Shown: positions 13,255 to 22,104 of the stretch, piece after piece
How the letters are laid out: each line of letters begins with the position of its first letter
Numbering within the stretch: the first letter of the stretch is position 1
NCBI RefSeq assembly: GCF_028743515.2
Contig: NZ_CP117969.2
Location: 1,707,501 to 1,771,500, forward strand
Direction of reading: 5' to 3'
Length of the DNA stretch: 64,000 bases
From: Imtechella halotolerans
Lineage (GTDB): Bacteria > Bacteroidota > Bacteroidia > Flavobacteriales > Flavobacteriaceae
The notes under the pieces: generated by a model
Told to the model about the DNA's origin: nothing
Seen by the model: the letters and a program-made list of their open reading frames with translations, nothing else
The model's database searches: none
Program-made: the position numbers and the translations under genes

Positions 13255-13815
13255 ATAGCCATTAGAAGAACAAATTCGAAAGGTCCTCGTCAAATAAGAG
13301 AGGAAAAAAGTGCACACCGTATCAATAGAGATATACGTGTACCCGAAGTACGTTTAGTAGGAGACAACGTTGAAATGGGGGTATATCCCACAAAAAAAGC
13401 ATTGGAATTAGCAGATGAGCTTGAGCTTGATTTGGTAGAAATATCTCCTAATGCGCAACCACCCGTTTGTAAAATAATCGACTACAAGAAGTTTCTTTAT
13501 GAGCAGAAAAAACGCGAAAAAGAACTTAAAGCGAAAGCTACCAAAGTAGTTATAAAAGAAATTCGTTTTGGTCCTCAAACAGACGATCACGATTATGAGT
13601 TTAAGAAAAAACACGGTGAGAAATTCTTACAGGAAGGTGCTAAACTAAAAGCTTATGTATTCTTTAAAGGACGTTCTATTGTATACAAAGATCAGGGAGA
13701 GATTCTATTGTTACGTTTAGCAACAGACCTTGAAGAATATGGTAAAGTAGAGCAAATGCCTAAATTAGAAGGTAAGCGTATGACCATGTTTCTAGCTCCG
13801 AAAAAAGTAAAATAA
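13255..13815 (+). CDS. infC: Translation initiation factor IF-3 (rare start codon)
   Basis: IF-3 binds the 30S subunit and rejects non-canonical start codons. From the first in-frame ATG (13375) only 146 residues would be made, cutting off conserved sequence. The frame is open upstream and encodes [24 protein letters not shown], the classic IF-3 N-terminus. No ATG, GTG or TTG lies there; the likely start is ATA at 13255 (read as MAIRR, the opening I recall from related IF-3 proteins) or ATT at 13261 or 13243. A rare start is known for infC in other bacteria and lets IF-3 limit its own synthesis. The full product is about 186 residues. Confidence 0.9.
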   Translation: MAIRRTNSKGPRQIREEKSAHRINRDIRVPEVRLVGDNVEMGVYPTKKALELADELELDLVEISPNAQPPVCKIIDYKKFLYEQKKREKELKAKATKVVIKEIRFGPQTDDHDYEFKKKHGEKFLQEGAKLKAYVFFKGRSIVYKDQGEILLLRLATDLEEYGKVEQMPKLEGKRMTMFLAPKKVK

Positions 13816-13848
13816 TAATAAGCGAAATAATTACAAAAACTAGGAAAA

Positions 13849-14046
13849 ATGCCTAAGATCAAAACTAAATCTAGTGCTAAGAAGCGTTTTAAGCTTACAG
13901 GTTCTGGAAAAATCAAAAGAAAGCATGCTTACAAAAGCCACATTTTGACTAAAAAGTCTAAAAAGCGTAAGCTTGCCTTAACTCACGCTACATTGGTACA
14001 TGCCAATGACGAAAATAGCGTAAAAGAACAATTAGGATTGAAATAA
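13849..14046 (+). CDS. rpmI: Ribosomal protein bL35
   Basis: This 65-residue, very basic protein has the bL35 signature [20 protein letters not shown] and [19 protein letters not shown]. It belongs to the large subunit and sits between infC and rplT as in most bacteria. Confidence 0.97.
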   Translation: MPKIKTKSSAKKRFKLTGSGKIKRKHAYKSHILTKKSKKRKLALTHATLVHANDENSVKEQLGLK

Positions 14047-14141
14047 TCCATTTGTTTTTGGTTCCTATTGTATAACCCTGGAGTTAGGCACATCAAGTAT
14101 TCTGAAAAAATGAATCGCCTGCTACAAAAAACATTAAAATT
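14047..14141 (+). promoter_or_regulatory. rpmI-rplT spacer, possible L20 control region
   Basis: This 95-base spacer is long for a ribosomal operon. It contains pairable blocks: GGTT...AACC at 14060-14077, and AGGC near 14097 with GCCT near 14117. L20 represses its own operon through RNA structures in other bacteria, though at different sites. The pairing is seen; the function is speculative. Confidence 0.3.
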
Positions 14142-14486
14142 ATGCCAAGATCAGTAAATGCTGTAGCTCGTAGAGCTCGTAGAAAAAAAGTAATGAAGCA
14201 AGCCAAAGGTTTCTTTGGCCGTAGAAAAAACGTTTGGACAGTTGCCAAGAATGCGGTTGAAAAAGCAATGCAATATGCTTACAGAGACCGTAGAAACAAG
14301 AAAAGATCTTTCCGTGCTTTATGGATTGCCCGTATTAATGCTGGTGCACGCCTTCATGGATTGTCTTATTCTCAGTTTATGGGTAAAGTTAAAGCTAATG
14401 ACATCGAATTGAACCGTAAGGTTCTAGCAGATTTAGCTATGAACCACCCAGCTGCCTTCAAAGCAATTGTTGAGAAAGTAAAGTAA
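14142..14486 (+). CDS. rplT: Ribosomal protein bL20
   Basis: This is a 114-residue basic large-subunit assembly protein. [20 protein letters not shown] at the start and [14 protein letters not shown] in the C-terminal half are diagnostic. It closes the thrS-infC-rpmI-rplT operon and is followed by a strong terminator. Confidence 0.97.
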   Translation: MPRSVNAVARRARRKKVMKQAKGFFGRRKNVWTVAKNAVEKAMQYAYRDRRNKKRSFRALWIARINAGARLHGLSYSQFMGKVKANDIELNRKVLADLAMNHPAAFKAIVEKVK

Positions 14487-14512
14487 ACGTTTAATAATAT
14501 TATTTCGCTATT

Positions 14513-14540
14513 AAAAAATCCGGCTTTTGCCGGATTTTTC
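14513..14540. terminator. Bidirectional terminator between rplT and lldD
   Basis: Stem AAAATCCGGC (14515-14524) pairs with GCCGGATTTT (14529-14538) around a TTTT loop, flanked by A and T runs on both sides. It can end rplT transcription and, on the other strand, the fucose operon. Confidence 0.88.
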
Positions 14541-14543
14541 ATT

Positions 14544-15698
14544 TTATCTAACTAAATGATTTTCAAAATCAGATGTCCGTTCACAACAAATTTGTTCCAT
14601 GACTTGTTTTAATTCTGTTTTAAGTAGTGATATCGTATGATCACCTCCCTTGTCCCCTAAAGCCGCAACACCATACATAAACGAACGACCTAGAAAACTA
14701 AACTTGGCGCCACTTGCCATTGTTCGCGCAATATCTGGACCAGACCTCAAACCACTGTCCATCATAACAATGATATCATTCCCGTAAAGACTAGCTATTC
14801 TTGACAAAGGCCTTATTGTTGATTCACCAGCATCAAGTTGTCTTCCTCCATGGTTAGATACTATTATACCATCCAGACCCAAACGAATTGCGAGTTCAGC
14901 ATCATGCTCTGTTGCTACACCCTTAAGTACCAACTTCCCTTTCCATTTATCACGTATAATTGCTATACGATCCTCATTCAATCGTCCAGAGAAGGTTGCA
15001 TCCATAAATTTCCCTAACTGTTTTAAATCCATCCCCTTAGGCATATAGGGTTTTAATGTCTCAAATCCTGGTTGACCATATTTTAAAGTATTAAAAGCCC
15101 ATTGAGGTTTCTTTAGAATTTCTACTATGTTACCAAGCGACATATTTGGGGGCATAGCCAATCCATTACGAATGTCTCTAGGTCTAAAGCCAAAAGTAGG
15201 TACATCACATAGAATAACTAACACTTCGTAATGTGCATCATGCGCACGTCTTAACAGATCATCCCTTAATTCATCCTTGGCTGGATGATATAACTGAAAC
15301 CAAGCATTACCCTGGGTAATTTCACTTATTCGCTCAATACTGCTCGTACTAACGGTACTTAATACAAAGGGAATATTATGTTCAAAGGCGGCCTTTGCTA
15401 ATATCTCTGGTGCATTTGGCCACATTAAGCCTTGTAATCCGACCGGTGCAATTCCAAATGGCGCACTATAGGTTCGGCCGAACAACTCTGTGCGCATATC
15501 AGATTTAGTATGCTTATTTAAGTAATAAGGCAAAAGTTCCACCTCTCGTAATTGTGATGTGTTTTTATGAAGATTAACATCCTCATTACAACCTCCATCT
15601 AAATATTCAAATGCAAATTTGGGAATTTTCTTTTGAGCTCTTTTTCTAAGATCATCTATAGAGGGATATCTAGAATCTATCCTTATTTCCTTCTCCAT
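14544..15698 (-). CDS. lldD: FMN-dependent L-lactate dehydrogenase (alpha-hydroxyacid oxidase family)
   Basis: This 384-residue protein is of the glycolate oxidase/LldD family and oxidises L-lactate to pyruvate. It has the FMN-barrel N-terminus (FAFEYLDGGCNED), PFGIAPVGLQGL, and the active-site SNHGGRQLD with catalytic histidine. It is the last gene of the fucose operon, and the pathway encoded upstream is expected to release L-lactate, so it would complete fucose use. A possible hairpin (CAGCTA/TAGCTG, 15738-15762) in the spacer after the hexosaminidase gene could affect transcript levels. Oxidation of another 2-hydroxyacid cannot be excluded. Confidence 0.9.
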   Translation of the reverse strand: MEKEIRIDSRYPSIDDLRKRAQKKIPKFAFEYLDGGCNEDVNLHKNTSQLREVELLPYYLNKHTKSDMRTELFGRTYSAPFGIAPVGLQGLMWPNAPEILAKAAFEHNIPFVLSTVSTSSIERISEITQGNAWFQLYHPAKDELRDDLLRRAHDAHYEVLVILCDVPTFGFRPRDIRNGLAMPPNMSLGNIVEILKKPQWAFNTLKYGQPGFETLKPYMPKGMDLKQLGKFMDATFSGRLNEDRIAIIRDKWKGKLVLKGVATEHDAELAIRLGLDGIIVSNHGGRQLDAGESTIRPLSRIASLYGNDIIVMMDSGLRSGPDIARTMASGAKFSFLGRSFMYGVAALGDKGGDHTISLLKTELKQVMEQICCERTSDFENHLVR

Positions 15699-15777
15699 AC
15701 TGCTATCATTTATCTTGGTATTAATTAAAAACGGAGACAGCTACATACATAGTATATAGCTGCCATTTTAAAAGTAT

Positions 15778-17493
15778 TTATTTCGAATCTGATACTTCCG
15801 TAGTTTGCTGAGTTTCTTCAAACACATGTTTTGCATAATTGAGTCCTAAAGCCTCATATCTATCTTTCATATGTGTTAAACGAATTTTAAAATTATCCCA
15901 GTTTTTATTCTCTTCCTTGCTCCATACCACCTCAGATAGTGCAGTCATTCTAGGTAGAATCATATATTCTACATAATCCGATGTTTTAATATACTCTGTC
16001 CATACATTGGCTTGAGCCCCAAGAATATATTTTGATTGTTCAGCAGTAAGTTCTTTAGGATATGGCTTATAATTATAAACATCTTCTACCGTAGTTAAAC
16101 CTCCAATGGCTAATGGTTCATTCTTTTTGTCTGCAAATTGATAGTGATCAAAATAGCATGAATGATTAGGGGTCATAATTACATCATGATGTTGTTTAGC
16201 AGATTCAATTCCTCCACTTTCACCTCTCCAAGACATTACAGTAGCATTTGGAGCAAGTCCTCCTTCCAAAATTTCATCCCATCCAATGATACTCTTTCCT
16301 TTAGAATTCACATACTTTTCAACTCTTTGGATAAAGTATGATTGTAATTCATGTTCATCCTCTAATCCTTCTTCCTTCATTCTTTTTTGACATACTTCAC
16401 AACGCTTCCAATTAGCCTTTGGACATTCATCTCCTCCAATATGCACATACTTTGATGGGAACAATGGCATAACCTCGTCTAATACATTTTGAATAAACTC
16501 AAAAGTCCCCTCTTTTCCTGCACAATATACATCGTTATAAATACCCCAAGACTCCTGAACTATCTTTGGAGTTCCATTGGCTTGTAACTCTTTACTCTTT
16601 TCAGAAATCATGCCGTTTGGTACCTCAGTAGGTTCCTCCGGGAAACAACTAAGTTCTGGATAGGCAGCAATTGCTGCAGAACTATGTCCAGGTAATTCAA
16701 TTTCAGGAATAACTGTGATATGTCTGTCGGCTGCATACTTAACTATTTCTTTTACTTCCTCTTGTGAATAAAAACCGCCATATCTTTCGTTATCATTTTC
16801 CGAACCAGGATAATGACCTACTATGGTCCCGTTTCTATAAGCACCAATTTCCGTAAGTCTAGGATATTTTTTTATCTCAATTCTCCAACCTTGGTCTTCA
16901 GTCAAATGCCAATGAAATGTATTCATTTTATGCATTGCCAAAATATCAATATACTTTTTCACAAAAGAAACAGGAAAAAAATGACGGGCAACATCTAAAT
17001 GCATCCCTCTATATCCAAACTCAGGACTATCCTCAATGGTTACAGCAGGTATAGTAAGCTCCGCTACTGCTCCTTTTTCCACAGCTGCAGGCAATAATTG
17101 ACGAAGTGTCTGGATCCCATAAAAAATACCTTTACCATTTTTTCCAGTAATCCTTATATTATCATACTTGACATCAAGTACATATCCTTCTTCATTACTA
17201 ATTGTAGCATCTATCACCAAAACAATGGATCCCTTGGCATTATCAGCTTGGAATTCAATATTTTTTCCACTGGCATTACTTAGCATTTCAGCCAAATACT
17301 CTCCTTCCTTAACCAGTGAAGAGGCTCCTGAAATAATTGTGGAATTATCAACCAAGAATTTTCCATTAGATATTACCATTGAACTTGGATTTGGAATAAC
17401 ATTATAGTCAGCTTCAGAATTGACTACTTCCTTAAATTTATTACTACAGGAACTCAGTGCTAATGCACACATTAAAACAACTAGTTTTTTCAT
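15778..17493 (-). CDS. Beta-N-acetylhexosaminidase, GH20 lipoprotein
   Basis: This exo-glycosidase removes terminal beta-GlcNAc or GalNAc. A lipoprotein signal ends in the lipobox LSSC (C16). A GH20b-type domain (~30-150) precedes the catalytic barrel, which has GYRGMHLDVARHFF, FHWHLTEDQGWR, the catalytic Asp-Glu in HIGGDECPKANW, and SWRGE. The 571-residue length is usual. As the only non-fucose glycosidase in the operon, it suggests a substrate in which fucose decorates hexosamine-containing glycans. It lies 19 bases downstream of the mutarotase gene. Confidence 0.95.
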   Translation of the reverse strand: MKKLVVLMCALALSSCSNKFKEVVNSEADYNVIPNPSSMVISNGKFLVDNSTIISGASSLVKEGEYLAEMLSNASGKNIEFQADNAKGSIVLVIDATISNEEGYVLDVKYDNIRITGKNGKGIFYGIQTLRQLLPAAVEKGAVAELTIPAVTIEDSPEFGYRGMHLDVARHFFPVSFVKKYIDILAMHKMNTFHWHLTEDQGWRIEIKKYPRLTEIGAYRNGTIVGHYPGSENDNERYGGFYSQEEVKEIVKYAADRHITVIPEIELPGHSSAAIAAYPELSCFPEEPTEVPNGMISEKSKELQANGTPKIVQESWGIYNDVYCAGKEGTFEFIQNVLDEVMPLFPSKYVHIGGDECPKANWKRCEVCQKRMKEEGLEDEHELQSYFIQRVEKYVNSKGKSIIGWDEILEGGLAPNATVMSWRGESGGIESAKQHHDVIMTPNHSCYFDHYQFADKKNEPLAIGGLTTVEDVYNYKPYPKELTAEQSKYILGAQANVWTEYIKTSDYVEYMILPRMTALSEVVWSKEENKNWDNFKIRLTHMKDRYEALGLNYAKHVFEETQQTTEVSDSK

Positions 17494-17512
17494 ATTTAAA
17501 TGATTTTAGGGT

Positions 17513-17848
17513 TTATAATTGAAAAATTTTATTCATTAAAAGCCATTTTTGGCCTGGTGTTGCAATTGGTAATGCTTTTTGGTATTTCCACATTAACTCC
17601 TCCCATTGCTGGACTTTATTATTTGCTTGGTCTGCAGCATTCTTTCGCTCAAATGAAAATGAAGAATTCACTTCCATAATCATAAATAGACGATTTCCGA
17701 TATTGTAGATTTCCAATTGCTCAATCCCTGAATCCTTAATACTTTCAAGAATTTCAGGCCACACATCCTCATGATGCTTTATATAAGCATCTATTAAAGC
17801 AGGATCATCAATAAGATCCAAGGCTAAACAATATCTCTTAGTTTTCAT
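17513..17848 (-). CDS. L-fucose/L-rhamnose mutarotase (RhaM family)
   Basis: This 111-residue protein of the RhaM/DUF718 fold interconverts the alpha and beta anomers of a 6-deoxy sugar. Family features are RYCLALDLIDDP, YIKHHEDVWPEI and the C-terminal MNKIFQL. RhaM-type mutarotases are also found in fucose clusters, for example in Campylobacter jejuni. Here it overlaps fucP by 11 bases and would supply the anomer used by the fucose dehydrogenase. L-fucose specificity is inferred from context. Confidence 0.88.
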   Translation of the reverse strand: MKTKRYCLALDLIDDPALIDAYIKHHEDVWPEILESIKDSGIEQLEIYNIGNRLFMIMEVNSSFSFERKNAADQANNKVQQWEELMWKYQKALPIATPGQKWLLMNKIFQL

Positions 17849-19151
17849 TAGGCGTTTTAGCTTGAGTTACATAATTTCCATAAAAGGCGATACAGCAAAA
17901 ACAGAGCAATGGCAGTAGAAAGGAAATATTAACCTCAGCTACTCCTATGACGGAGACATCATTCACTCCAGAACCACCTATGTCAATAATTACCCCTTGA
18001 ATAAAAGGCATTAATGCTCCACCTACAATTGCCATTACTAATCCTGCGGCTCCTACTTTAGCCTCTTCTTCTTGTAATCCTTCCAGAGCTATTCCATAGA
18101 TGGTCGGAAACATCAAGGACATAAAAAATGAAATGGAAATTAAACAGTATAAACCAAAGACTCCTTCAATAAAAATCGTACCCAAAGCACACATTGCTGC
18201 TAAAAGAGCAAAATACATTAGCAATCGTCCGGAACAGATAAACCGTAGTAACCAAGTGCCAATTACTCTCCCTACCAAAAACAATATAAAAGCCAAAAAT
18301 TGATAATTGGCAGCGGTTTCCCCTTTCATTCCAATTGCTTCAGCATATTGATAAATATAGGTCCAGCACATAATTTGTGCACCCACGTAAAATACCTGAG
18401 ACAATACTCCGAGAGTATACTTTTTTCTACCAAGAAGATTAGAAAAAGCATTCCTAAGTTTAAAAGTACCATCGACGTCTTTAGCCTGAGGCATTTTATT
18501 AATTCCAATAAGTATCATCACTCCCAATATCACCAATCCTAACATTACATAAGGATTCCGAATCACCATAAGATCCGAAGTACGAATCAGAATTTTCCTA
18601 GCCTCATCCAATGAATTAAAATCTTCTATGGAGGCTGATTGCAATTTTTTTAGAACAAACTGTTGAGCCACCAACAAACCAAGAATTAGTCCAACTGGGT
18701 TAAACACTTGAGCAAGGTTGAGTCTTTGAGTAGCGGTTTCCTTAGCGCCCATAGCTAGAATATATGGATTGGCTGTTGTTTCTAAAAAAGCCAATCCAAA
18801 AGTTAAAATATATAGACCTAGGCAAAAAAACCAAAATTGTTCCGTTATAGCTGCTGGGTAAAATAATAATGCACCCATAGCATATAAGATCAAACCAACC
18901 ATAACACCTGCCTTATACGAGTATTTCCTAACAAATAACGCTGCAGGTAATGCCATACAAAAGTAACCACCATAAAAGGCCATTTGTACCCATGCAGCTT
19001 GTGTATTAGAAAGTTCCAATACTTTCTTGAAGGCCTGAACCATTGGGTCCGTCACTGCATTGGCAAAGCCCCAAAGGGCGAACAAAAGTGTTATTAATAC
19101 AAAAGGAATTAGTACTTTTTTAGATACTATAGGTGGTTGGTGTGGTTGCAT
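17838..19151 (-). CDS. fucP: L-fucose permease, MFS sugar:proton symporter
   Basis: This 437-residue major facilitator has about 12 hydrophobic segments. The FucP-family opening FALWGFANAVTDPMVQAFK and the motif FGLAFLETTANPYI are clear. It brings free L-fucose through the inner membrane. It lies between the mutarotase and the L-fucose dehydrogenase, a grouping also seen in the C. jejuni fucose locus. Confidence 0.93.
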   Translation of the reverse strand: MQPHQPPIVSKKVLIPFVLITLLFALWGFANAVTDPMVQAFKKVLELSNTQAAWVQMAFYGGYFCMALPAALFVRKYSYKAGVMVGLILYAMGALLFYPAAITEQFWFFCLGLYILTFGLAFLETTANPYILAMGAKETATQRLNLAQVFNPVGLILGLLVAQQFVLKKLQSASIEDFNSLDEARKILIRTSDLMVIRNPYVMLGLVILGVMILIGINKMPQAKDVDGTFKLRNAFSNLLGRKKYTLGVLSQVFYVGAQIMCWTYIYQYAEAIGMKGETAANYQFLAFILFLVGRVIGTWLLRFICSGRLLMYFALLAAMCALGTIFIEGVFGLYCLISISFFMSLMFPTIYGIALEGLQEEEAKVGAAGLVMAIVGGALMPFIQGVIIDIGGSGVNDVSVIGVAEVNISFLLPLLCFCCIAFYGNYVTQAKTPNEN

Positions 19152-19175
19152 AATTGGATGGTTTATGAATAGGTT

Positions 19176-19958
19176 TTAGGTAATTGATCGATCCAGATGT
19201 ACATATCCTCCATCGGGAGATAAGAACTGTCCTGTTGTATGGGCCGATTTTTCAGATATTAGAAATACTGCCAATGAAGCAATTTCCTCGGCTGTGGTCA
19301 TCCGTTTTCCTAATGGTATATTTTGTTCTATTTCACGTTGTTTTTTAATGGGATCTTTAAACGAATGAAGCCAATTACGATATAAAGGAGTCATTACCTC
19401 TGCAGGTAATATTGCATTTACCCTAATTCCAAATGGCAACAATTCAGTTGCCCATTCTCTAGTAAGGGCAAGTTGTGCTCCTTTAGCAGCCGCGTAACCT
19501 GAGGTTCCTCCTTGCCCCGTTAAAGCGACTTTAGAACTTATGTTTAAAATAGATCCTTTCGTTTTCTTTAATTCGGGTAAACAATAATGAGCCATTTCAT
19601 AATAATGCAGTAGATTTTCATTTAAAGAAGTAGTAAACCTATCAATAGTCCCCATTTCAAGTCCTACGTTATCATTCCGTCCAGCGTTATTAACAAGCCC
19701 GTCTATCCGTCCGTACTTCTCAACTGCCATTGCCACTACCTTTTCACAATTTCCCTGCTTGGTTAGATCCGCCTGTATAAAAAAAGCCTCCTGGTTGCAA
19801 GTGTTCATTTCATTTTGAAGCGATATCCCTTCCTCATTCGATCTCGCAATAAAAACAGCTATACCTCCTTCAGCAGCTATAGCTTTAGAGATTGCACCTC
19901 CAATTCCTTTAGTACCCCCGGTAACAATGATTACTTTATGATGTAGTCCTAAATCCAT
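19176..19958 (-). CDS. L-fucose dehydrogenase (SDR family)
   Basis: This short-chain dehydrogenase (260 residues) has the NAD(P) motif TGGTKGIGG, LVNNAGRND, the catalytic Ser in NISSKVALTG and Tyr-Lys in GYAAAKGA. The segments LIxHYYxMAHYC-like (LLHYYEMAHYCLP), PAEVMTPLYRNW and PLGKRMTT match my recollection of characterised Burkholderia L-fucose dehydrogenases. The predicted step is beta-L-fucose to L-fucono-lactone. It sits directly downstream of the GH29 gene and upstream of fucP. Confidence 0.87.
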   Translation of the reverse strand: MDLGLHHKVIIVTGGTKGIGGAISKAIAAEGGIAVFIARSNEEGISLQNEMNTCNQEAFFIQADLTKQGNCEKVVAMAVEKYGRIDGLVNNAGRNDNVGLEMGTIDRFTTSLNENLLHYYEMAHYCLPELKKTKGSILNISSKVALTGQGGTSGYAAAKGAQLALTREWATELLPFGIRVNAILPAEVMTPLYRNWLHSFKDPIKKQREIEQNIPLGKRMTTAEEIASLAVFLISEKSAHTTGQFLSPDGGYVHLDRSIT

Positions 19959-19969
19959 ATTTTTTAATT

Positions 19970-22069
19970 TTAATTAGTTGTGAATACCCCAATCTCACCA
20001 AAAGTAGATCGATATCCTTCTCCATGAATTTTAATACCCTTTAAACGTATATACCTTGCCTTGTGATTTGGGAATATTACTTGCTGCTCTATTGGATTGT
20101 TTACAATATTTCCAAACTCACCTTGAGAAACTGTTATCCATTGATTCCCGTCTTGGCTCACTGCAAACTCATAATGAGTTATAATACCAAAAGACCAGCG
20201 ATCCTGCATTGGAACATAAGTAAACCCTCTTAATGAGTAGATATCTCCCAAATCTATAACCACTTCTTGAGGAGAAGAAGTCCCTTGGGCTGTGGCAAAA
20301 ATTGTCAATGGGTTTTCATCTATGAGTTTACCAGCCTCCGCCAATGCACCTGAAGATACTGACACAACCTGCCAATCCTTCTTTGAAATATCATAAAACA
20401 CAGTAGTTTCCTCTGTTGTACCAGCATCATCAGGATTGTAGGCAATTGCCTTTATGACAGTAGGTTTATGAACATAAAAAGGTTGACTATATTTATATTT
20501 TGGATTAATCTCTGGCGTACTCCCGTCAGTAGTGTAATATATCTCAATATTTTTATCGCTGACATGTAAGGACACCTCCCCTTCTTTAGATCGAACTGTT
20601 TTAGGTTGTGTAAGTACATTAGGTGCATGATAAAGTGCAATGGTAGACAGCGCCGGAGCAGCTTTACTTTCTGTAATAGTTATACGTATTTTAGATGCCT
20701 TTACAGTATCGAATCTCAAAATTCGTTTATATCCAACAGTTGTTTGGGTGTCTATTGTTTGCCACTGTTCATTTACAAAAGCCTCAACTGTAAACTTCTT
20801 TATACGTTGACCCAATTTAATATACTCTTGAAGAACTAATCGATTTACAGCTGTTGGTGACTCAAAATCAATGGTAATGGAAACAGGTAATTCATTATCG
20901 TCAGCTGCCCAAAAAGTATCATTCATTTGATCATTAACATTAGTAGCAGAAAATTGACCTCCGTTATTCCTAGTATTACTAGCTATTACTCTTGCGTTTT
21001 TTGCTAAATCAAAAGAAAAATCTTTATCGAGTTGATTTTTTAAAGCCATGAGTTGACGTACATCATTCTCATGAATTAATCCACGAGTGTCTACTGGAAG
21101 ATTCAGTAATAGCGATGCATTTCGCCCTACAGATTGATAGTAAATATCTAATAAATGTGGTAGTGATTTTACCTGATGGTCTTCTGAGGGGTGATAATAC
21201 CACCCTGGGCGAATAGAAACATCCGCCTCAGCTGGAACCCAATGTGTGCCATCCTCATGGCCAGAACGTAATTGTTCATGTTTAGGGTATCCTGGATATA
21301 CTTCTATTTTTCGTAACAAATTCCAATTAGTTTCATTAGCCCAACCTTCCTCATTACCAACCCATCTTACATCAGGACCACCATCACCAAAAATAACAGC
21401 ATTAGGTTGTAATTCTCTAACAATTCTGGTTACCTCATCCCATTGATAATATGTTTTATTATCAATTTTTCTAGTTTCATTAGCCCCTCCATAATATCCC
21501 GAACCTCCATTGGCACCATCAAACCAAACTTCAAATATATCCCCATAATTAGTCAATAACTCTTTCAATTGATTATGGAAATAAGTAACATATTCAGGAC
21601 TACCATACGCTGAGTGATTACGATCCCAAGGTGATAGATAAACACCCATTTTTAATCCATATTCTCTACAAGCATCAGCCAACTCTCTAACAACATCTCC
21701 TTTGCCATTTTTCCATGGGGCGTTTTTAACTGAATGCTCTGTATAGGCAGAAGGCCAAAGACAAAATCCATCATGATGCTTGGCCGTAAGAATAATTCCC
21801 TTCATTCCCGCTTCCTTTGCAACTCTAGCCCACTGCCGAGCATCTAATTCAGTAGGATTAAAAGACTCGGGAGATTCATTTCCCATTCCCCATTCCATAT
21901 TGGTAAATGTGTTCATATTAAAATGAATAAATCCATAGTATTCCATTTCATGCCACATTAACTGTCTGTGAGAAGGCAAAGGCCCGTAGGATATTATTTT
22001 TTTAGTATTACTACATGAGCTTATCAATACAATAAACACAATTGCTATGGATATTTTTATGCATTTCAT
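19970..22069 (-). CDS. Alpha-L-fucosidase, GH29 lipoprotein with C-terminal binding domains
   Basis: This exo-fucosidase retains anomeric configuration. A lipoprotein signal ends at C19 (ISSC). The catalytic domain covers roughly 30-350, with FHFNMNTFTNMEWG, LTAKHHDGFCLWPS and the nucleophile Asp in VWFDGANG. Two further parts follow: a discoidin/F5-8C-like region (~360-480), a chitobiase-C-like segment (IYYTTDGSTPE), and then a second discoidin-like region to the end. At 699 residues it is longer than catalytic-only GH29 because of these modules. It probably faces the periplasm or cell surface, next to sulfatase and GH95. Confidence 0.95.
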   Translation of the reverse strand: MKCIKISIAIVFIVLISSCSNTKKIISYGPLPSHRQLMWHEMEYYGFIHFNMNTFTNMEWGMGNESPESFNPTELDARQWARVAKEAGMKGIILTAKHHDGFCLWPSAYTEHSVKNAPWKNGKGDVVRELADACREYGLKMGVYLSPWDRNHSAYGSPEYVTYFHNQLKELLTNYGDIFEVWFDGANGGSGYYGGANETRKIDNKTYYQWDEVTRIVRELQPNAVIFGDGGPDVRWVGNEEGWANETNWNLLRKIEVYPGYPKHEQLRSGHEDGTHWVPAEADVSIRPGWYYHPSEDHQVKSLPHLLDIYYQSVGRNASLLLNLPVDTRGLIHENDVRQLMALKNQLDKDFSFDLAKNARVIASNTRNNGGQFSATNVNDQMNDTFWAADDNELPVSITIDFESPTAVNRLVLQEYIKLGQRIKKFTVEAFVNEQWQTIDTQTTVGYKRILRFDTVKASKIRITITESKAAPALSTIALYHAPNVLTQPKTVRSKEGEVSLHVSDKNIEIYYTTDGSTPEINPKYKYSQPFYVHKPTVIKAIAYNPDDAGTTEETTVFYDISKKDWQVVSVSSGALAEAGKLIDENPLTIFATAQGTSSPQEVVIDLGDIYSLRGFTYVPMQDRWSFGIITHYEFAVSQDGNQWITVSQGEFGNIVNNPIEQQVIFPNHKARYIRLKGIKIHGEGYRSTFGEIGVFTTN

Positions 22070-22104
22070 ACAATCTAAATGATTTAATTTTCCTTACTAT
22101 TAAT

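Noticed and set aside
13375-13815. infC called from the first ATG
   Set aside because: It would remove the conserved IF-3 N-terminus, which is encoded in frame just upstream.
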